DNA from: Chryseobacterium turcicum
GTDB lineage: Bacteria; Bacteroidota; Bacteroidia; Flavobacteriales; Weeksellaceae
NCBI RefSeq assembly: GCF_021010565.1
Contig: NZ_JAJNAY010000002.1
Location: 248,001-312,000 of the forward strand
Length of the DNA: 64,000 bases
Reading direction: 5' to 3'
Of this stretch, positions 25,918 to 34,615 are shown one piece after another (the first letter of the stretch is position 1; every line of letters starts with the position of its first letter). The notes under the pieces were generated by a model, which worked only from the letters and a program-made list of their open reading frames with translations, made no database searches and was not told where the DNA came from. Made by a program: the position numbers and the translations under genes.

Positions 25918-26271
25918 TTAGCATCGGCAGATTTTTTTTAAGAACTCGGCAAAATCTTGTGTCATGCGTGTTCCTTGGGCAATAAGAGTCCAATCTCTTT
26001 GGAGAATATTCCCCGTTTTCGTGTCTGTCCACCTTCTTCGTTTGATGTGGAGTTTTACGGTTTTTCCACGAAGCGGAAAATCATCCACCGTAATTTCTTC
26101 TAAAAAACCTTTGGAATACAAGGTTAAAGAAGAAAACTCTTTTGGAATCCTACTTTTCTCTTCGAAATAAAGATGTAAAATTTTGTTTTCTTCTTCAAAA
26201 TTTATAATATCGAAGTGCTCGATTAAATATTCTGGTAATAATAATTTGAGTAGCCCGGCATCGTTAATCAT
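25918..26271 (-). CDS. ISAon1-family transposase, N-terminal part
   Basis: This 117-residue frame starts 29 bp inside the right end of the element. It includes the HIKRRRWTDTKTGNILQRDW segment and the helix TRMTQDFAEFLKK, the Zn-ribbon/HTH-like DNA-binding region that precedes the DDE domain in ISL3 enzymes. It ends KKICRC just after an A8 run. By itself it could act as a DNA-binding regulator; with loss of one A from the run the reading continues as KKSADAKALSC into the catalytic part. Two-frame organisation is usual for the ISAon1 group in Flavobacteriia. Confidence 0.9.
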   Translation of the reverse strand: MINDAGLLKLLLPEYLIEHFDIINFEEENKILHLYFEEKSRIPKEFSSLTLYSKGFLEEITVDDFPLRGKTVKLHIKRRRWTDTKTGNILQRDWTLIAQGTRMTQDFAEFLKKICRC

Positions 26272-26333
26272 ACCCCAAAATTAAGTATTTTTATTTTTCT
26301 CCCCAGGTTTTGCGATTGAGCCATTTTCAGTTA

Positions 26334-26942
26334 TCAATTTACTTTCTGCAGAGCTCTTTTTGCAGCCTCAGAAGCAATGATAAGACCTCCCGCCAACATG
26401 ATAATATCTTTTAACACTAACCTTCCGGCTCCTGATAAATAAGGAAAACCATAATGGGGTGTTGGAAAATCCCCGCCCAGATTAGGCACATAAACTTCAG
26501 GCGTTGTAATAAGGAAAGAAAGAGTAACTAATGACATTCCAGCCGTTAAAAAACCTCCCCAAAAGCCAATTTTAGGAAACCAAATGCCTAATAACACTAA
26601 AATCCCAATCATCAGAATAACAAATCCTAATCCGTAGGAAAAAATATAGGTATTGTTTTGCGCGTGCCAGTCTACGTTCTTCTGAACAGTTTTACCTTCC
26701 GGATTCTTATAAAGCGTGTATTCTGCAACTTCTTTGCCTTTTTCGTTGGTGGCCTTATTACCGCTGTACTTATAAAAGAAACTCATGAAAGGACTATTAG
26801 TAACAAATGGAACAATTCCGTCAGCTTCGTAAGGAAAGGCTTTTAACCCGCCAATCCAGGCCATTACGATAAAAATAGCTATACGCATCAGGTTGATAAA
26901 TCTGTTTTGAGAACTTACAAATAATCTAAGAAATTTTTCCAT
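26334..26942 (-). CDS. DUF417 (YkgB/RclC-like) membrane protein
   Basis: A 202-residue protein with about four membrane segments and the family motifs WIGGLKAFPYEADGIVPFVTNSPFMSF near the N-terminus and GFPYLSGAGRLVLKDIIMLAGG near the C-terminus. The E. coli homologue RclC (YkgB) belongs to a reactive-chlorine resistance operon controlled by the AraC-type RclR. Here an AraC-type gene lies 70 bp upstream on the same strand, giving a similar pair. A loop of about 50 residues (YSGNKATNEKGKEV onwards) is longer than in E. coli. Its molecular activity is unknown. Confidence 0.88.
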   Translation of the reverse strand: MEKFLRLFVSSQNRFINLMRIAIFIVMAWIGGLKAFPYEADGIVPFVTNSPFMSFFYKYSGNKATNEKGKEVAEYTLYKNPEGKTVQKNVDWHAQNNTYIFSYGLGFVILMIGILVLLGIWFPKIGFWGGFLTAGMSLVTLSFLITTPEVYVPNLGGDFPTPHYGFPYLSGAGRLVLKDIIMLAGGLIIASEAAKRALQKVN

Positions 26943-27012
26943 TTTTAGTACCTTTTAAATCACCTCAAAAGTACAACCTAATTTCTTCCTTAAAAATGGA
27001 CAAATGTGGATA

Positions 27013-27888
27013 TTACATAGATTTTTCAGCTACTATAGATATACCTACTTCTCTACGAAAAGTTTTTGGAGAGACTCCGACAGCTTTTTTAAAATATCTG
27101 CTGAAATAAAATTCATCTTCAAAACCTAGTTCTGCAGAAACCTCTTTAATGCTTTTATAAGTGAGATGAAGAAGTTTTTTTGATTCTAATATCAAGCGTT
27201 CCTGAATAAGTTTTGAGGGAGTTTTCCCATAATATTTCTTCACTTTTTTACTAAATGCGTTCACCGATAAACCATACTGCTCTGCATAGAAAGAAACTGA
27301 TTTTGATGAAGCAACATACGTATTAAGCATCTCGCTTAAATTTAAAACATCCGATTTATTAACAGTTGTTTCAATGTGCTTATTTTCTATCTGCTTTTCC
27401 TTACTGCATAGAGCGAGTATAAGCTGAAGATATGATTTCACAATAGATAAATCATAATCTACTGCTGTATTTTCAAAAGCATCAATCTTATCAAAAAGCG
27501 TCATCATTTCATCAAAAAAATCATTTTCAATAGAAATATAAGGCTTATCATAGATGTTATTAAATAATATTCCATTGCATGCAACTTCAGCTTTATGATA
27601 TTCAATACAATAAAAATCACCATGGAACTGTAAGAAGCGAATACTCTTCAAATTCCCGGAATCCCATTTTAAAAGCTGATACGGGGATAAAAAAAGTATA
27701 TATTTTCCATTAATATTATATTCATTAAAATCTAATGAAAAAGAAGCACTCCCATCAATTATGGCAATAGAATAATTGGGAACATAGGTACGAACCTCAT
27801 CTTCAACACTAAAATTGATATCCGTTGATGCTTTTATGGTTTGCAATTGTTGCTTTTTATCAATGATTTTCGTCTCTAATCCTGGCAT
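27013..27888 (-). CDS. AraC family transcriptional regulator
   Basis: The 291-residue protein has an N-terminal sensing domain (about 1-170) with no clear ligand motif and a C-terminal AraC/XylS double helix-turn-helix (residues about 185-285), with VSFYAEQYGLSVNAFSKKVKKYYGKTPSKLIQERL and the signature IKEVSAELGFEDEFYFSRYFKKAVGVSPKTFR. It probably controls the DUF417 gene 70 bp downstream. A 520-bp non-coding region lies before it. The sensor domain includes two cysteines (Cys in VACNGI and ALCSKEK), which would allow redox sensing, but that is inference. Confidence 0.9.
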   Translation of the reverse strand: MPGLETKIIDKKQQLQTIKASTDINFSVEDEVRTYVPNYSIAIIDGSASFSLDFNEYNINGKYILFLSPYQLLKWDSGNLKSIRFLQFHGDFYCIEYHKAEVACNGILFNNIYDKPYISIENDFFDEMMTLFDKIDAFENTAVDYDLSIVKSYLQLILALCSKEKQIENKHIETTVNKSDVLNLSEMLNTYVASSKSVSFYAEQYGLSVNAFSKKVKKYYGKTPSKLIQERLILESKKLLHLTYKSIKEVSAELGFEDEFYFSRYFKKAVGVSPKTFRREVGISIVAEKSM

Positions 27889-28230
27889 TGGTTTTTAATG
27901 AGTTTAATGGTATAAAATTGAATGTCCTGTAAATATTTTCGTTGTAAACAAATGAAGAAACATAAAAGTACTGATTAAAAATAACAATACAACAAGTAAT
28001 CAATATCTAAAAATCACTCTTTAAATTTAATGATTAATAACAATTAGCCACAATTTCTTGCAGCTAATTGTAAACTTTTTATTTAACTATAAAAGGCACA
28101 AAAGATTTAGATATTTCTATTATAGCTTATTTTTAAAATAAAAAAAGAACATATAAGTTCAAAAAAATATCTGATTTTTATTTTTTTGAGAGCTTTGAAT
28201 ATCTAAATAATTTTAGAGCATGACATTTTT
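27889..28230. other. Gene-free AT-rich region upstream of the araC-type gene
   Basis: No convincing gene, RNA or symmetrical operator is visible. A partial copy of the CGCAAAAG/CACAAAAGATT repeat occurs near 28089-28104. It presumably contains the promoter of the regulator gene, but no exact TAnnTTTG box was assigned. Confidence 0.5.
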
Positions 28231-28374
28231 TTTAACCGCAAAAGTGACAAAAGATTTTATAATGGATAAGTCATCCAAAAGCTAACAAAAAAAGTGATAA
28301 AGTAAAAAAAACATTTTGTAAACTTTTGAACTTCTCTTTTTCCAATCATTTCTTTTGATGCTTTTGCGGTTAAA
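28231..28374. repeat. 144-bp inverted-repeat element
   Basis: The ends (28231-28253 and 28352-28374) form a 23-bp inverted repeat with 21 matches; each contains AACCGCAAAAG. The interior is AT-rich and non-coding. It looks like a small non-autonomous element or a large hairpin; no target duplication is obvious. Confidence 0.65.
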
Positions 28375-28408
28375 CAAAAATTAGTTTAATCAGCTTTTGT
28401 AAAAAACA

Positions 28409-28846
28409 TTATGAATTTTCTTTTAAAAACTGCTGATAATTACCTTCACTTTCAAAATAAGCGACTTCATTATTATTGCCAATAACCACGATATAAGCAT
28501 CAGCTTTACTTATTTTTTTCAATGAATGCGGGTCGGTTGCGTAACGAGCACTTTCATCTTTCGGAATTTTTTCTTTACACATATTACAACAGCCGTAGTA
28601 CATTTTCCCTTCAAAAGGAACTTCAATTTGTTCTTTTCCCATGTAGGCATCATTCACCATACAGACCATATTGCTGGGTACATTTTTTCCTTTTTCAGGA
28701 TTATTTTTTTGAACAATTTCTTGAGAAACCGCTTTATTTTCTGTGACTGCAGTTGTTGTTTCCGTCTTTTTACTTTCACAACTTGTAACTAGTATCGCAG
28801 CCAATGCTACGATACTTAGTGTTTTAAGAATTATTTTCATTTTCAA
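28409..28846 (-). CDS. Cys-rich (TRASH/YHS-like) lipoprotein of an efflux operon
   Basis: The 145-residue product has a lipoprotein signal (lipobox VTSC, Cys23) and a compact domain with Cys62 in NMVCMVNDAYMG and Cys86, Cys87 and Cys90 in YYGCCNMC. The M-C-M...YYGCC-x2-C pattern resembles TRASH/YHS metal-binding modules, which bind copper or other soft metals. It is the last gene of the RND operon: its ATG overlaps the region of the adaptor stop (28846/28847). A likely role is handing metal to, or sensing it near, the efflux pump in the periplasm. The metal is not known. Confidence 0.82.
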   Translation of the reverse strand: MKMKIILKTLSIVALAAILVTSCESKKTETTTAVTENKAVSQEIVQKNNPEKGKNVPSNMVCMVNDAYMGKEQIEVPFEGKMYYGCCNMCKEKIPKDESARYATDPHSLKKISKADAYIVVIGNNNEVAYFESEGNYQQFLKENS

Positions 28847-29965
28847 TTATTTTTTAGAATTATTTTTAGCTGGATGAGGAACAGCAGTTCCTTCTACGAT
28901 TTCTTCTGAAGCCATTTTTAAAATTTTATCTCCTTGCGATAACTCTCCAAAAACTTCTACTTTATCATCCATCATTCTGCCTTTGCTAACAGGAATATTT
29001 TTGGTCTTTCCATTTTCTACCCGAATTACATAAATGCCCATTCCGCTTTCTACTACAGCCATTTTGGGAACAAAGAATGTAGCTTCGGTATTTTGTAATG
29101 GAATGCTTGTTTCTGCTACCATATAAGGTTTCAACACATTATTTTTATTGATAAAATCAGCTTCCATTTTTTCTGAACGAAGTTTTTCATCCAAACTTCC
29201 CGATTTCCTACTTACCAATGCCATATGTTTGATTTGCGGTTGTGAACGTACATAAAACCGAATGGTATCCCCTATTTTAATATAAGGTGTATTCGCTTCC
29301 GGCACCGAAAGATTCAATCGTAGTTTCTGATTATTTTCAATTACCAAAAGGGGCAATTTACTCATAGGGCCAACATAAGCTCCCAAATCGATGCTTCTAT
29401 CGGTAATGATTCCGCTAAAAGGTGCTCTTATAACTAGATAATCATTGATATTTCTAATTTCGTTGTAAGCTGAGCGAGCTGCAGCCAATTGCGACTCGTC
29501 AGAAAGTTTACGAGCTTTAATTTGGTCTACCGCATCTCTAGCAACAGCACCTTTGGTTTCATCAGCTTTAAGCATACGATTATAAGTCGCTTTGGTAGAT
29601 AGATAAATCGCTTCTTGCGCCTGTACTTTTGCCTTTGCATTGGCAATTTGTGAAACAATTTCAGGAGCTTCTAAAACCACCAAAATTTGTCCCTTAGATA
29701 CTCTATCGCCAATATCAACTTTAATCTGTTTTACATAACTGTTTACTTTTGCAAACAATTCGGTCTGTTCATACGGTTTTAATTCACCGGCTAATTTTAA
29801 AGGAACCAACGGATTAGATTTCGAAATCTCAATCGTCTCCATCATATTCATCATTCCCATTCCTTCCATAGCTGGTTTAGATTGATGATTATCTTTATTT
29901 TCATTGGTATTGCAAGCTGCTAAAAGCATTAAAGCCGCAAAAGGAATTATATTTTTTAATTGCAT
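28847..29965 (-). CDS. RND efflux periplasmic adaptor subunit
   Basis: The 372-residue membrane-fusion protein is a lipoprotein (lipobox LLAAC, Cys18). It has the biotinyl-lipoyl-like segment VKQIKVDIGDRVSKGQILVVLEAPE, a helical hairpin (about 100-165) and the beta-barrel segment RAPFSGIITDRSIDLGAYVGP. Before the first domain there is a Met-rich stretch, PAMEGMGMMNMME (about residues 31-43), like the Met motifs of copper-handling periplasmic proteins. It couples the inner-membrane pump to the TolC-like channel. It starts four bases after the permease stop codon. Metal specificity is inferred from the Met-rich part and the neighbours. Confidence 0.92.
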   Translation of the reverse strand: MQLKNIIPFAALMLLAACNTNENKDNHQSKPAMEGMGMMNMMETIEISKSNPLVPLKLAGELKPYEQTELFAKVNSYVKQIKVDIGDRVSKGQILVVLEAPEIVSQIANAKAKVQAQEAIYLSTKATYNRMLKADETKGAVARDAVDQIKARKLSDESQLAAARSAYNEIRNINDYLVIRAPFSGIITDRSIDLGAYVGPMSKLPLLVIENNQKLRLNLSVPEANTPYIKIGDTIRFYVRSQPQIKHMALVSRKSGSLDEKLRSEKMEADFINKNNVLKPYMVAETSIPLQNTEATFFVPKMAVVESGMGIYVIRVENGKTKNIPVSKGRMMDDKVEVFGELSQGDKILKMASEEIVEGTAVPHPAKNNSKK

Positions 29966-29969
29966 TGTT

Positions 29970-32900
29970 TTATGAATTTGATTTGATAAAATGAATACTG
30001 TTTTCGTCTTCAGGATCTAATGAAAGAGAGATGATACTTGATTTTTTCTGCATCCAGCCAAACACCAATGGGAGGATAATTAACACCGAAAATGTAGAAA
30101 ATAACAATCCACCAATAACTGCTCTTCCCAAAGGCGCAATCTGATCGCCACCTTCACCAAAACCAATCGCCATAGGCAACATACCCGCTATCATGGCTAA
30201 AGTGGTCATGATAATTGGACGAATACGCAATCTAGCCGCCTCAATTCCCGAATGGATAGCATCACTGTTTGATTTTCTTAATGTTTCGGCATTGCTGATG
30301 AGCAATACAGCATTCGCAATCGACACTCCTACAGACATAATTAAGCCCATGTACGATTGAAGATTTAAAGTAGACCCGGTAATATTTAACATCAACAAAG
30401 CCCCCACGACAACAAATGGTACCGTTGATAAAATAACGATGGACACTCGGAACGATTGGAAAGTGGCTGCGAGCATTAAAAAGATAACGAAAACTGCAAT
30501 CAGCAATCCTGTAGCTAAACTGGATAATGTTTCTTCTAAAACTGGAGCCATTCCTGCAAGCTCAATATTAACCCCTTTAGGCAGTTCACCCAAAGAAGCA
30601 ATAGCAGATTGTACATCTTTAGACGCTTGTTCTAAATCTTTTTTATACAAATTGGCTGTTACGGTCGTATAGCCCATTGTTCCCAAATTGTAACTCTCAC
30701 CCAATTCCTTTGTTGGAGTAATAGTCGCTACATCACCTAAAACAGGTCGGTCTGAATTTTTACTCAATGGTAAATTTGCCAACTCATCTTTGCTATTCAG
30801 GCTATTTTGTGGGGTTTGCACTTGTACATCATAAGCAATTCCCATCATTCCGCCTACCCAAAAGTTTTTGTTAGTGTAACGTGTAGAAGCAGTAGCCGCC
30901 ACCAATGACTTCGCAATATCCTGAACGTCTAAACCTAATTGTGCAGCACGTGTACGATCAATATTAATTTGCATCGCGGGATAATCCATTGACTGTGGAA
31001 TTTGCTGATCCCGTAAATACTCGATTTCTTTGAGCTTTGCCAATAATTTGTTGGCGTACATCCGGTTCATCTTTTTCATCATTCCCGACACCCTAATTTC
31101 AATCGGTGTATTGGTACCTTGGCTCAAAATTTTCTCCGTTAATTCTATTGGCTCAAAAGAAATAGACAGCTCGGGCATTTTTTCTTTATAATAAGCTCTC
31201 AGCTTATCTTTCAACTCATCCGAATTTCCTTTAAAATCTTTCAAAGCCACTTGCATCAAAGCTTCATGTGGACCAGCGTTGTACAAATAAATCGGGCTCA
31301 CTGCAAATGTCGATGGATGCTGACCAACAAATACCGATGAAATGGCAATATTATCTTCACCTACATTTTGTTTCAGATGTGATAAAAATGTTTTCACTTT
31401 CATTTCCGTCACTTCTATTCGTGTACCTTCAGCAGCTTTTATTCGCACCTGAAATTGTTTTGAATTGGATGTTGGCAACACATCTTTTCCAGTGATTTGA
31501 TATAAAGCAAATGCAGCGACCAACACCGAAGCCAAACTCAAACTGACAATAATTTTCTTGTATTGAGTAAGCTTTGTCAAAAAATTCACAAAACGATTTC
31601 TGAATTTTGAAAACCAATCTTCTTTATGTGCCTGATTATCGCAATGGTCACTATTATGTTTCATCAACCAATTTGCCATTACCGGAACAAACGTTTGGGA
31701 TAATAAAAACGAAACAATCATAGAAAAACCAATTGCCAACGCCAGTGGCATAAATAAAGAACCCGGAATACCTGTCATCATAAAAGCCGGAGCAAATACC
31801 GCCAAAATACACAGCATAATCAACAATTTTGGGAACGCAATTTCTCTACACGCATCCCAAATAGCTTGCGCTTTTGTTTTACCCTTGCCAAAATGTTGAT
31901 GGATGTTTTCAATGGTTACCGTACTTTCATCTACCAAAATTCCAATTGCTAATGCCAAACCTGAAAGCGACATTATGTTGATGGTTTGTCCGAATAATTT
32001 TAAAAATAATACTCCCGAAATAATTGAAATAGGAATCGTCATAATCACAATTAAAGCAGCACGACGGTCATTCAAGAATAAAAGCACCATTAAACCAGTA
32101 AGCAAAGCTCCTAAAACACCTTCTACAACCAAACTTTTTAATGCATTCGTAATATAAACCGACTGATCAAATTCGTATGAAATAGTGACATCATCAGGCA
32201 TATTTCTTTGAATATTAGGCAATTCTTTTTTCAAAGTATTCACGACATCTAAAGTTGAGGCATTTCCGGCTTTGGCAATGTTGATATATACCGAGCGTTT
32301 GCCATCAATCAAGGCATAGCCCGTAGCAATATCAGCACCGTCTTTTATCGTGGCTACATCACGGATGTACACATTATCAACAGAACCTTTGAAAATAGGA
32401 ATATCACCCAATTCGGACACTTCTTTTACCGTATTATTGGTGGGTGTTAAATAATTCTTATCCCCGATATACATATTTCCCGAAGGTGATGTAATATTAT
32501 TACGACTGATTGCTTCTACAATTTGCTCAGGAGATAAATTATGCGACCGAAGTTTATACGGATCAATATTTACCTCAATAGTACGTGGGCTACCTCCAAA
32601 AGGTGGCGCAGTCGTCAATCCCGGAATTTTAATCAAAAACGGACGCGCATTAAAATTGGCAATATCCTGTAATTGATTATTGGTTTTGGTATTACTTCTG
32701 AAAACCAATTGACCAACCGGCTGAGATGATGCATCAAAACGAATAATAAATGGTGGCGGTGCTCCAGGAGGTAAAAACACCTGCGAACGGTTTGACAAAG
32801 CATTAATCGTAGCAATCGCTTCCCCCATTTCCGTTCCTTCATAAAAGGTAACTTTCATCAGGGTAAGTCCTTGTGTATTTTTAGATTCGATGGTCTTGAT

Positions 32901-33128
32901 ACCATTGGTAAAAAGCATCATGTTGACATACATTTTGGTAAAATAACCTTCCATTTGTTGTGGAGTATACCCATTGAAAGAGTGGGCAACATACACCACC
33001 GGCAAATCCATTTCGGGTAAAATATCTACCTTGATTTCTTTGATTGCCTTTAAACCAAAAAACAGCAATCCAAGCACCAAAACCATAATCGCTATGGGTT
33101 TCCGCAGTGCAAATTTTATCATATTCAT
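29970..33128 (-). CDS. RND efflux permease
   Basis: A 1052-residue inner-membrane pump with the usual 12 helices and two large periplasmic loops. The helix 4 motif reads LAIGILVDESTVTIENIHQH: the proton-relay pair is Asp400-Glu401 rather than the Asp-Asp of AcrB. After helix 6 the loop KHNSDHCDNQAHKEDW (490-505) has three His and one Cys in eleven residues, a possible cytoplasmic metal-binding cluster. It drives export by proton antiport. By helix 4 motif it is closer to the HAE than to the CusA-type HME group, so a drug substrate remains possible. It lies between the TolC-like and adaptor genes in a tight operon. Confidence 0.92.
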   Translation of the reverse strand: MNMIKFALRKPIAIMVLVLGLLFFGLKAIKEIKVDILPEMDLPVVYVAHSFNGYTPQQMEGYFTKMYVNMMLFTNGIKTIESKNTQGLTLMKVTFYEGTEMGEAIATINALSNRSQVFLPPGAPPPFIIRFDASSQPVGQLVFRSNTKTNNQLQDIANFNARPFLIKIPGLTTAPPFGGSPRTIEVNIDPYKLRSHNLSPEQIVEAISRNNITSPSGNMYIGDKNYLTPTNNTVKEVSELGDIPIFKGSVDNVYIRDVATIKDGADIATGYALIDGKRSVYINIAKAGNASTLDVVNTLKKELPNIQRNMPDDVTISYEFDQSVYITNALKSLVVEGVLGALLTGLMVLLFLNDRRAALIVIMTIPISIISGVLFLKLFGQTINIMSLSGLALAIGILVDESTVTIENIHQHFGKGKTKAQAIWDACREIAFPKLLIMLCILAVFAPAFMMTGIPGSLFMPLALAIGFSMIVSFLLSQTFVPVMANWLMKHNSDHCDNQAHKEDWFSKFRNRFVNFLTKLTQYKKIIVSLSLASVLVAAFALYQITGKDVLPTSNSKQFQVRIKAAEGTRIEVTEMKVKTFLSHLKQNVGEDNIAISSVFVGQHPSTFAVSPIYLYNAGPHEALMQVALKDFKGNSDELKDKLRAYYKEKMPELSISFEPIELTEKILSQGTNTPIEIRVSGMMKKMNRMYANKLLAKLKEIEYLRDQQIPQSMDYPAMQINIDRTRAAQLGLDVQDIAKSLVAATASTRYTNKNFWVGGMMGIAYDVQVQTPQNSLNSKDELANLPLSKNSDRPVLGDVATITPTKELGESYNLGTMGYTTVTANLYKKDLEQASKDVQSAIASLGELPKGVNIELAGMAPVLEETLSSLATGLLIAVFVIFLMLAATFQSFRVSIVILSTVPFVVVGALLMLNITGSTLNLQSYMGLIMSVGVSIANAVLLISNAETLRKSNSDAIHSGIEAARLRIRPIIMTTLAMIAGMLPMAIGFGEGGDQIAPLGRAVIGGLLFSTFSVLIILPLVFGWMQKKSSIISLSLDPEDENSIHFIKSNS

Positions 33129-33147
33129 ATTGAAATTTCTTAATAGA

Positions 33148-34530
33148 TTATCGTGTTAATACCTGAATATCTCCTTGCGCAGAAGCCAATAGTAATAAAG
33201 CTTGCCACACATTGTTTTTGGCGATTTCGTAATCAATTTCAGCTCTGTTTAAACCATATAATGCTTGGGTAAAATCAACCAAAGTACTTAAGCCATTTTC
33301 ATACAAAGCTGTTTGTTGTTTGTGCGCCAAAGCTGCGGCTTCTAACTGAATTTCGGTTTCATCAAAATTGAGATAGGCATTCTTGAGCTGTTCATCAGCT
33401 TGTTGAGACAATGCTTTTAGTTCTTTTTGTTGTGCATCAAACGTGTGCTGCAAAGATTGAGTTAAGAATTGCTGCTCTTTTATTTTTGTATTAAAACGGA
33501 AAACATTCGTAATATTCCAGCTAAGTGAAACTCCTAATAGGTAATTACCTCGGTCAATTCCTACCCCTTTTAAATAACTTGGAGAATAGGCTGAATTGTC
33601 TTGGACATAGTTTGATTCAAAACCAGAACCTCGCCCCTGAATAACACCAAATGCCGATAAATTGGGCTTTTTATGAGACTTTAAAACATTTACATTTTGT
33701 TCACTTTCATTAATTTGACTTTGCTGCCACTGCAAATACGGATGTTTTGAACTATTATTTTCTGGCGTTGTCACCAGTTTCTCGGGAAGCGATGTACTAT
33801 ATAAACTATCTAATTGATAGGTTTTAAAATCGTCATTCATCAATACCGCAAGCTGTTTAGACCAATCTAATTCTTTATCATAAGCTTTTATTTGCATAGA
33901 TTTAGCATTAGACCATTCTGCTTTTGCCAATTGCGCATCAACTTCAGGAATCAATCCACTTTTAGCTCGGGCATGGGTCATTTCGTAAAAAACCTGTGCC
34001 CGTTCTGCATTTTTTTCCTGAACAAACTTCATGCGCTGACTCGCCAGTAAATTGAGATAGGCAGCACTTACTTTTATTTGTTGCTGAAAGATTTCTTGTT
34101 GCAAATCGGCTTTGGCAGTTAGTTCTTTTTTGCTTCCCAATTCTACCTGATTTTTAATTCTTCCGAATGAAAATACATTCCAATTGATATTTGCGAAGTA
34201 AAGTGAACCAAAGGCAGCATTCCAATTTTGTTCTGCTAAAGGCATTGATGTCGCTGCAGAAGCCAATCCTCCATAAGCGTACATGGGACCGTGCTGTACA
34301 TTGATAGTTCCAAAACTCTGTTGTGCCGAAAGGGTAAAATCGGGTAAATATTGCTGCTTTTGAAAAGCGGTATTTTGAGCCGAAGCGTTAACTAATTGTT
34401 GCTTAACTTTTATTTTATCGTATTGATTTTGTGTACGATAAAGGGCATCTTCTAGTTTTAACACCTGACTATAACTATTTGAATAGCAAAATGATACTAA
34501 AATAACAGATGCAATGAGTTTTAATTTCAT
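33148..34530 (-). CDS. TolC family outer-membrane channel
   Basis: The 460-residue protein has a signal peptide (MKLKLIASVILVSFCYSNSYSQ) and the repeated long amphipathic helices of the outer-membrane efflux family (for example QQIKVSAAYLNLLASQRMKFVQEKNAERAQVF and QQADEQLKNAYLNFDETEIQLEAAALAHKQQ). It forms the trimeric exit duct of the RND pump. It is the first of the three structural efflux genes and lies 19 bp before the permease gene; the Cys-rich small protein gene precedes it by 85 bp. The length is usual for the family. No damage is seen. Confidence 0.93.
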   Translation of the reverse strand: MKLKLIASVILVSFCYSNSYSQVLKLEDALYRTQNQYDKIKVKQQLVNASAQNTAFQKQQYLPDFTLSAQQSFGTINVQHGPMYAYGGLASAATSMPLAEQNWNAAFGSLYFANINWNVFSFGRIKNQVELGSKKELTAKADLQQEIFQQQIKVSAAYLNLLASQRMKFVQEKNAERAQVFYEMTHARAKSGLIPEVDAQLAKAEWSNAKSMQIKAYDKELDWSKQLAVLMNDDFKTYQLDSLYSTSLPEKLVTTPENNSSKHPYLQWQQSQINESEQNVNVLKSHKKPNLSAFGVIQGRGSGFESNYVQDNSAYSPSYLKGVGIDRGNYLLGVSLSWNITNVFRFNTKIKEQQFLTQSLQHTFDAQQKELKALSQQADEQLKNAYLNFDETEIQLEAAALAHKQQTALYENGLSTLVDFTQALYGLNRAEIDYEIAKNNVWQALLLLASAQGDIQVLTR

Positions 34531-34615
34531 TGTATATAAAATTTAGAAATTAGACATAAAAATGTAGGGCAGAATCGAGAAATCGAAACTGCTTTATTAG
34601 ATTTTTAGTCTAAAA

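Larger units (their letters stand above)
24922..26322 (-). mobile_element. Complete ISAon1-type (ISL3 family) insertion sequence
   Basis: The 1401-bp element has perfect 23-bp terminal inverted repeats (24922-24944 and 26300-26322; ends GGCTCAATCGC). The flanks are ATTTTCAA on the left and ATTTTCAG on the right, a target duplication of seven bases, or eight with one mismatch, consistent with the 8-bp duplications of the ISL3 family. It carries two overlapping minus-strand frames for the transposase. The insertion lies between the second tRNA-Phe terminator and a DUF417 gene, 11 bp beyond that gene's stop codon, so no gene is broken. Confidence 0.93.

Noticed and set aside
25673..26032. Third reading frame through the transposase region (119 residues)
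   Set aside because: It is the frame reached by a -1 shift at the A8 run and carries none of the DDE residues; it is a shadow of the real transposase frames.
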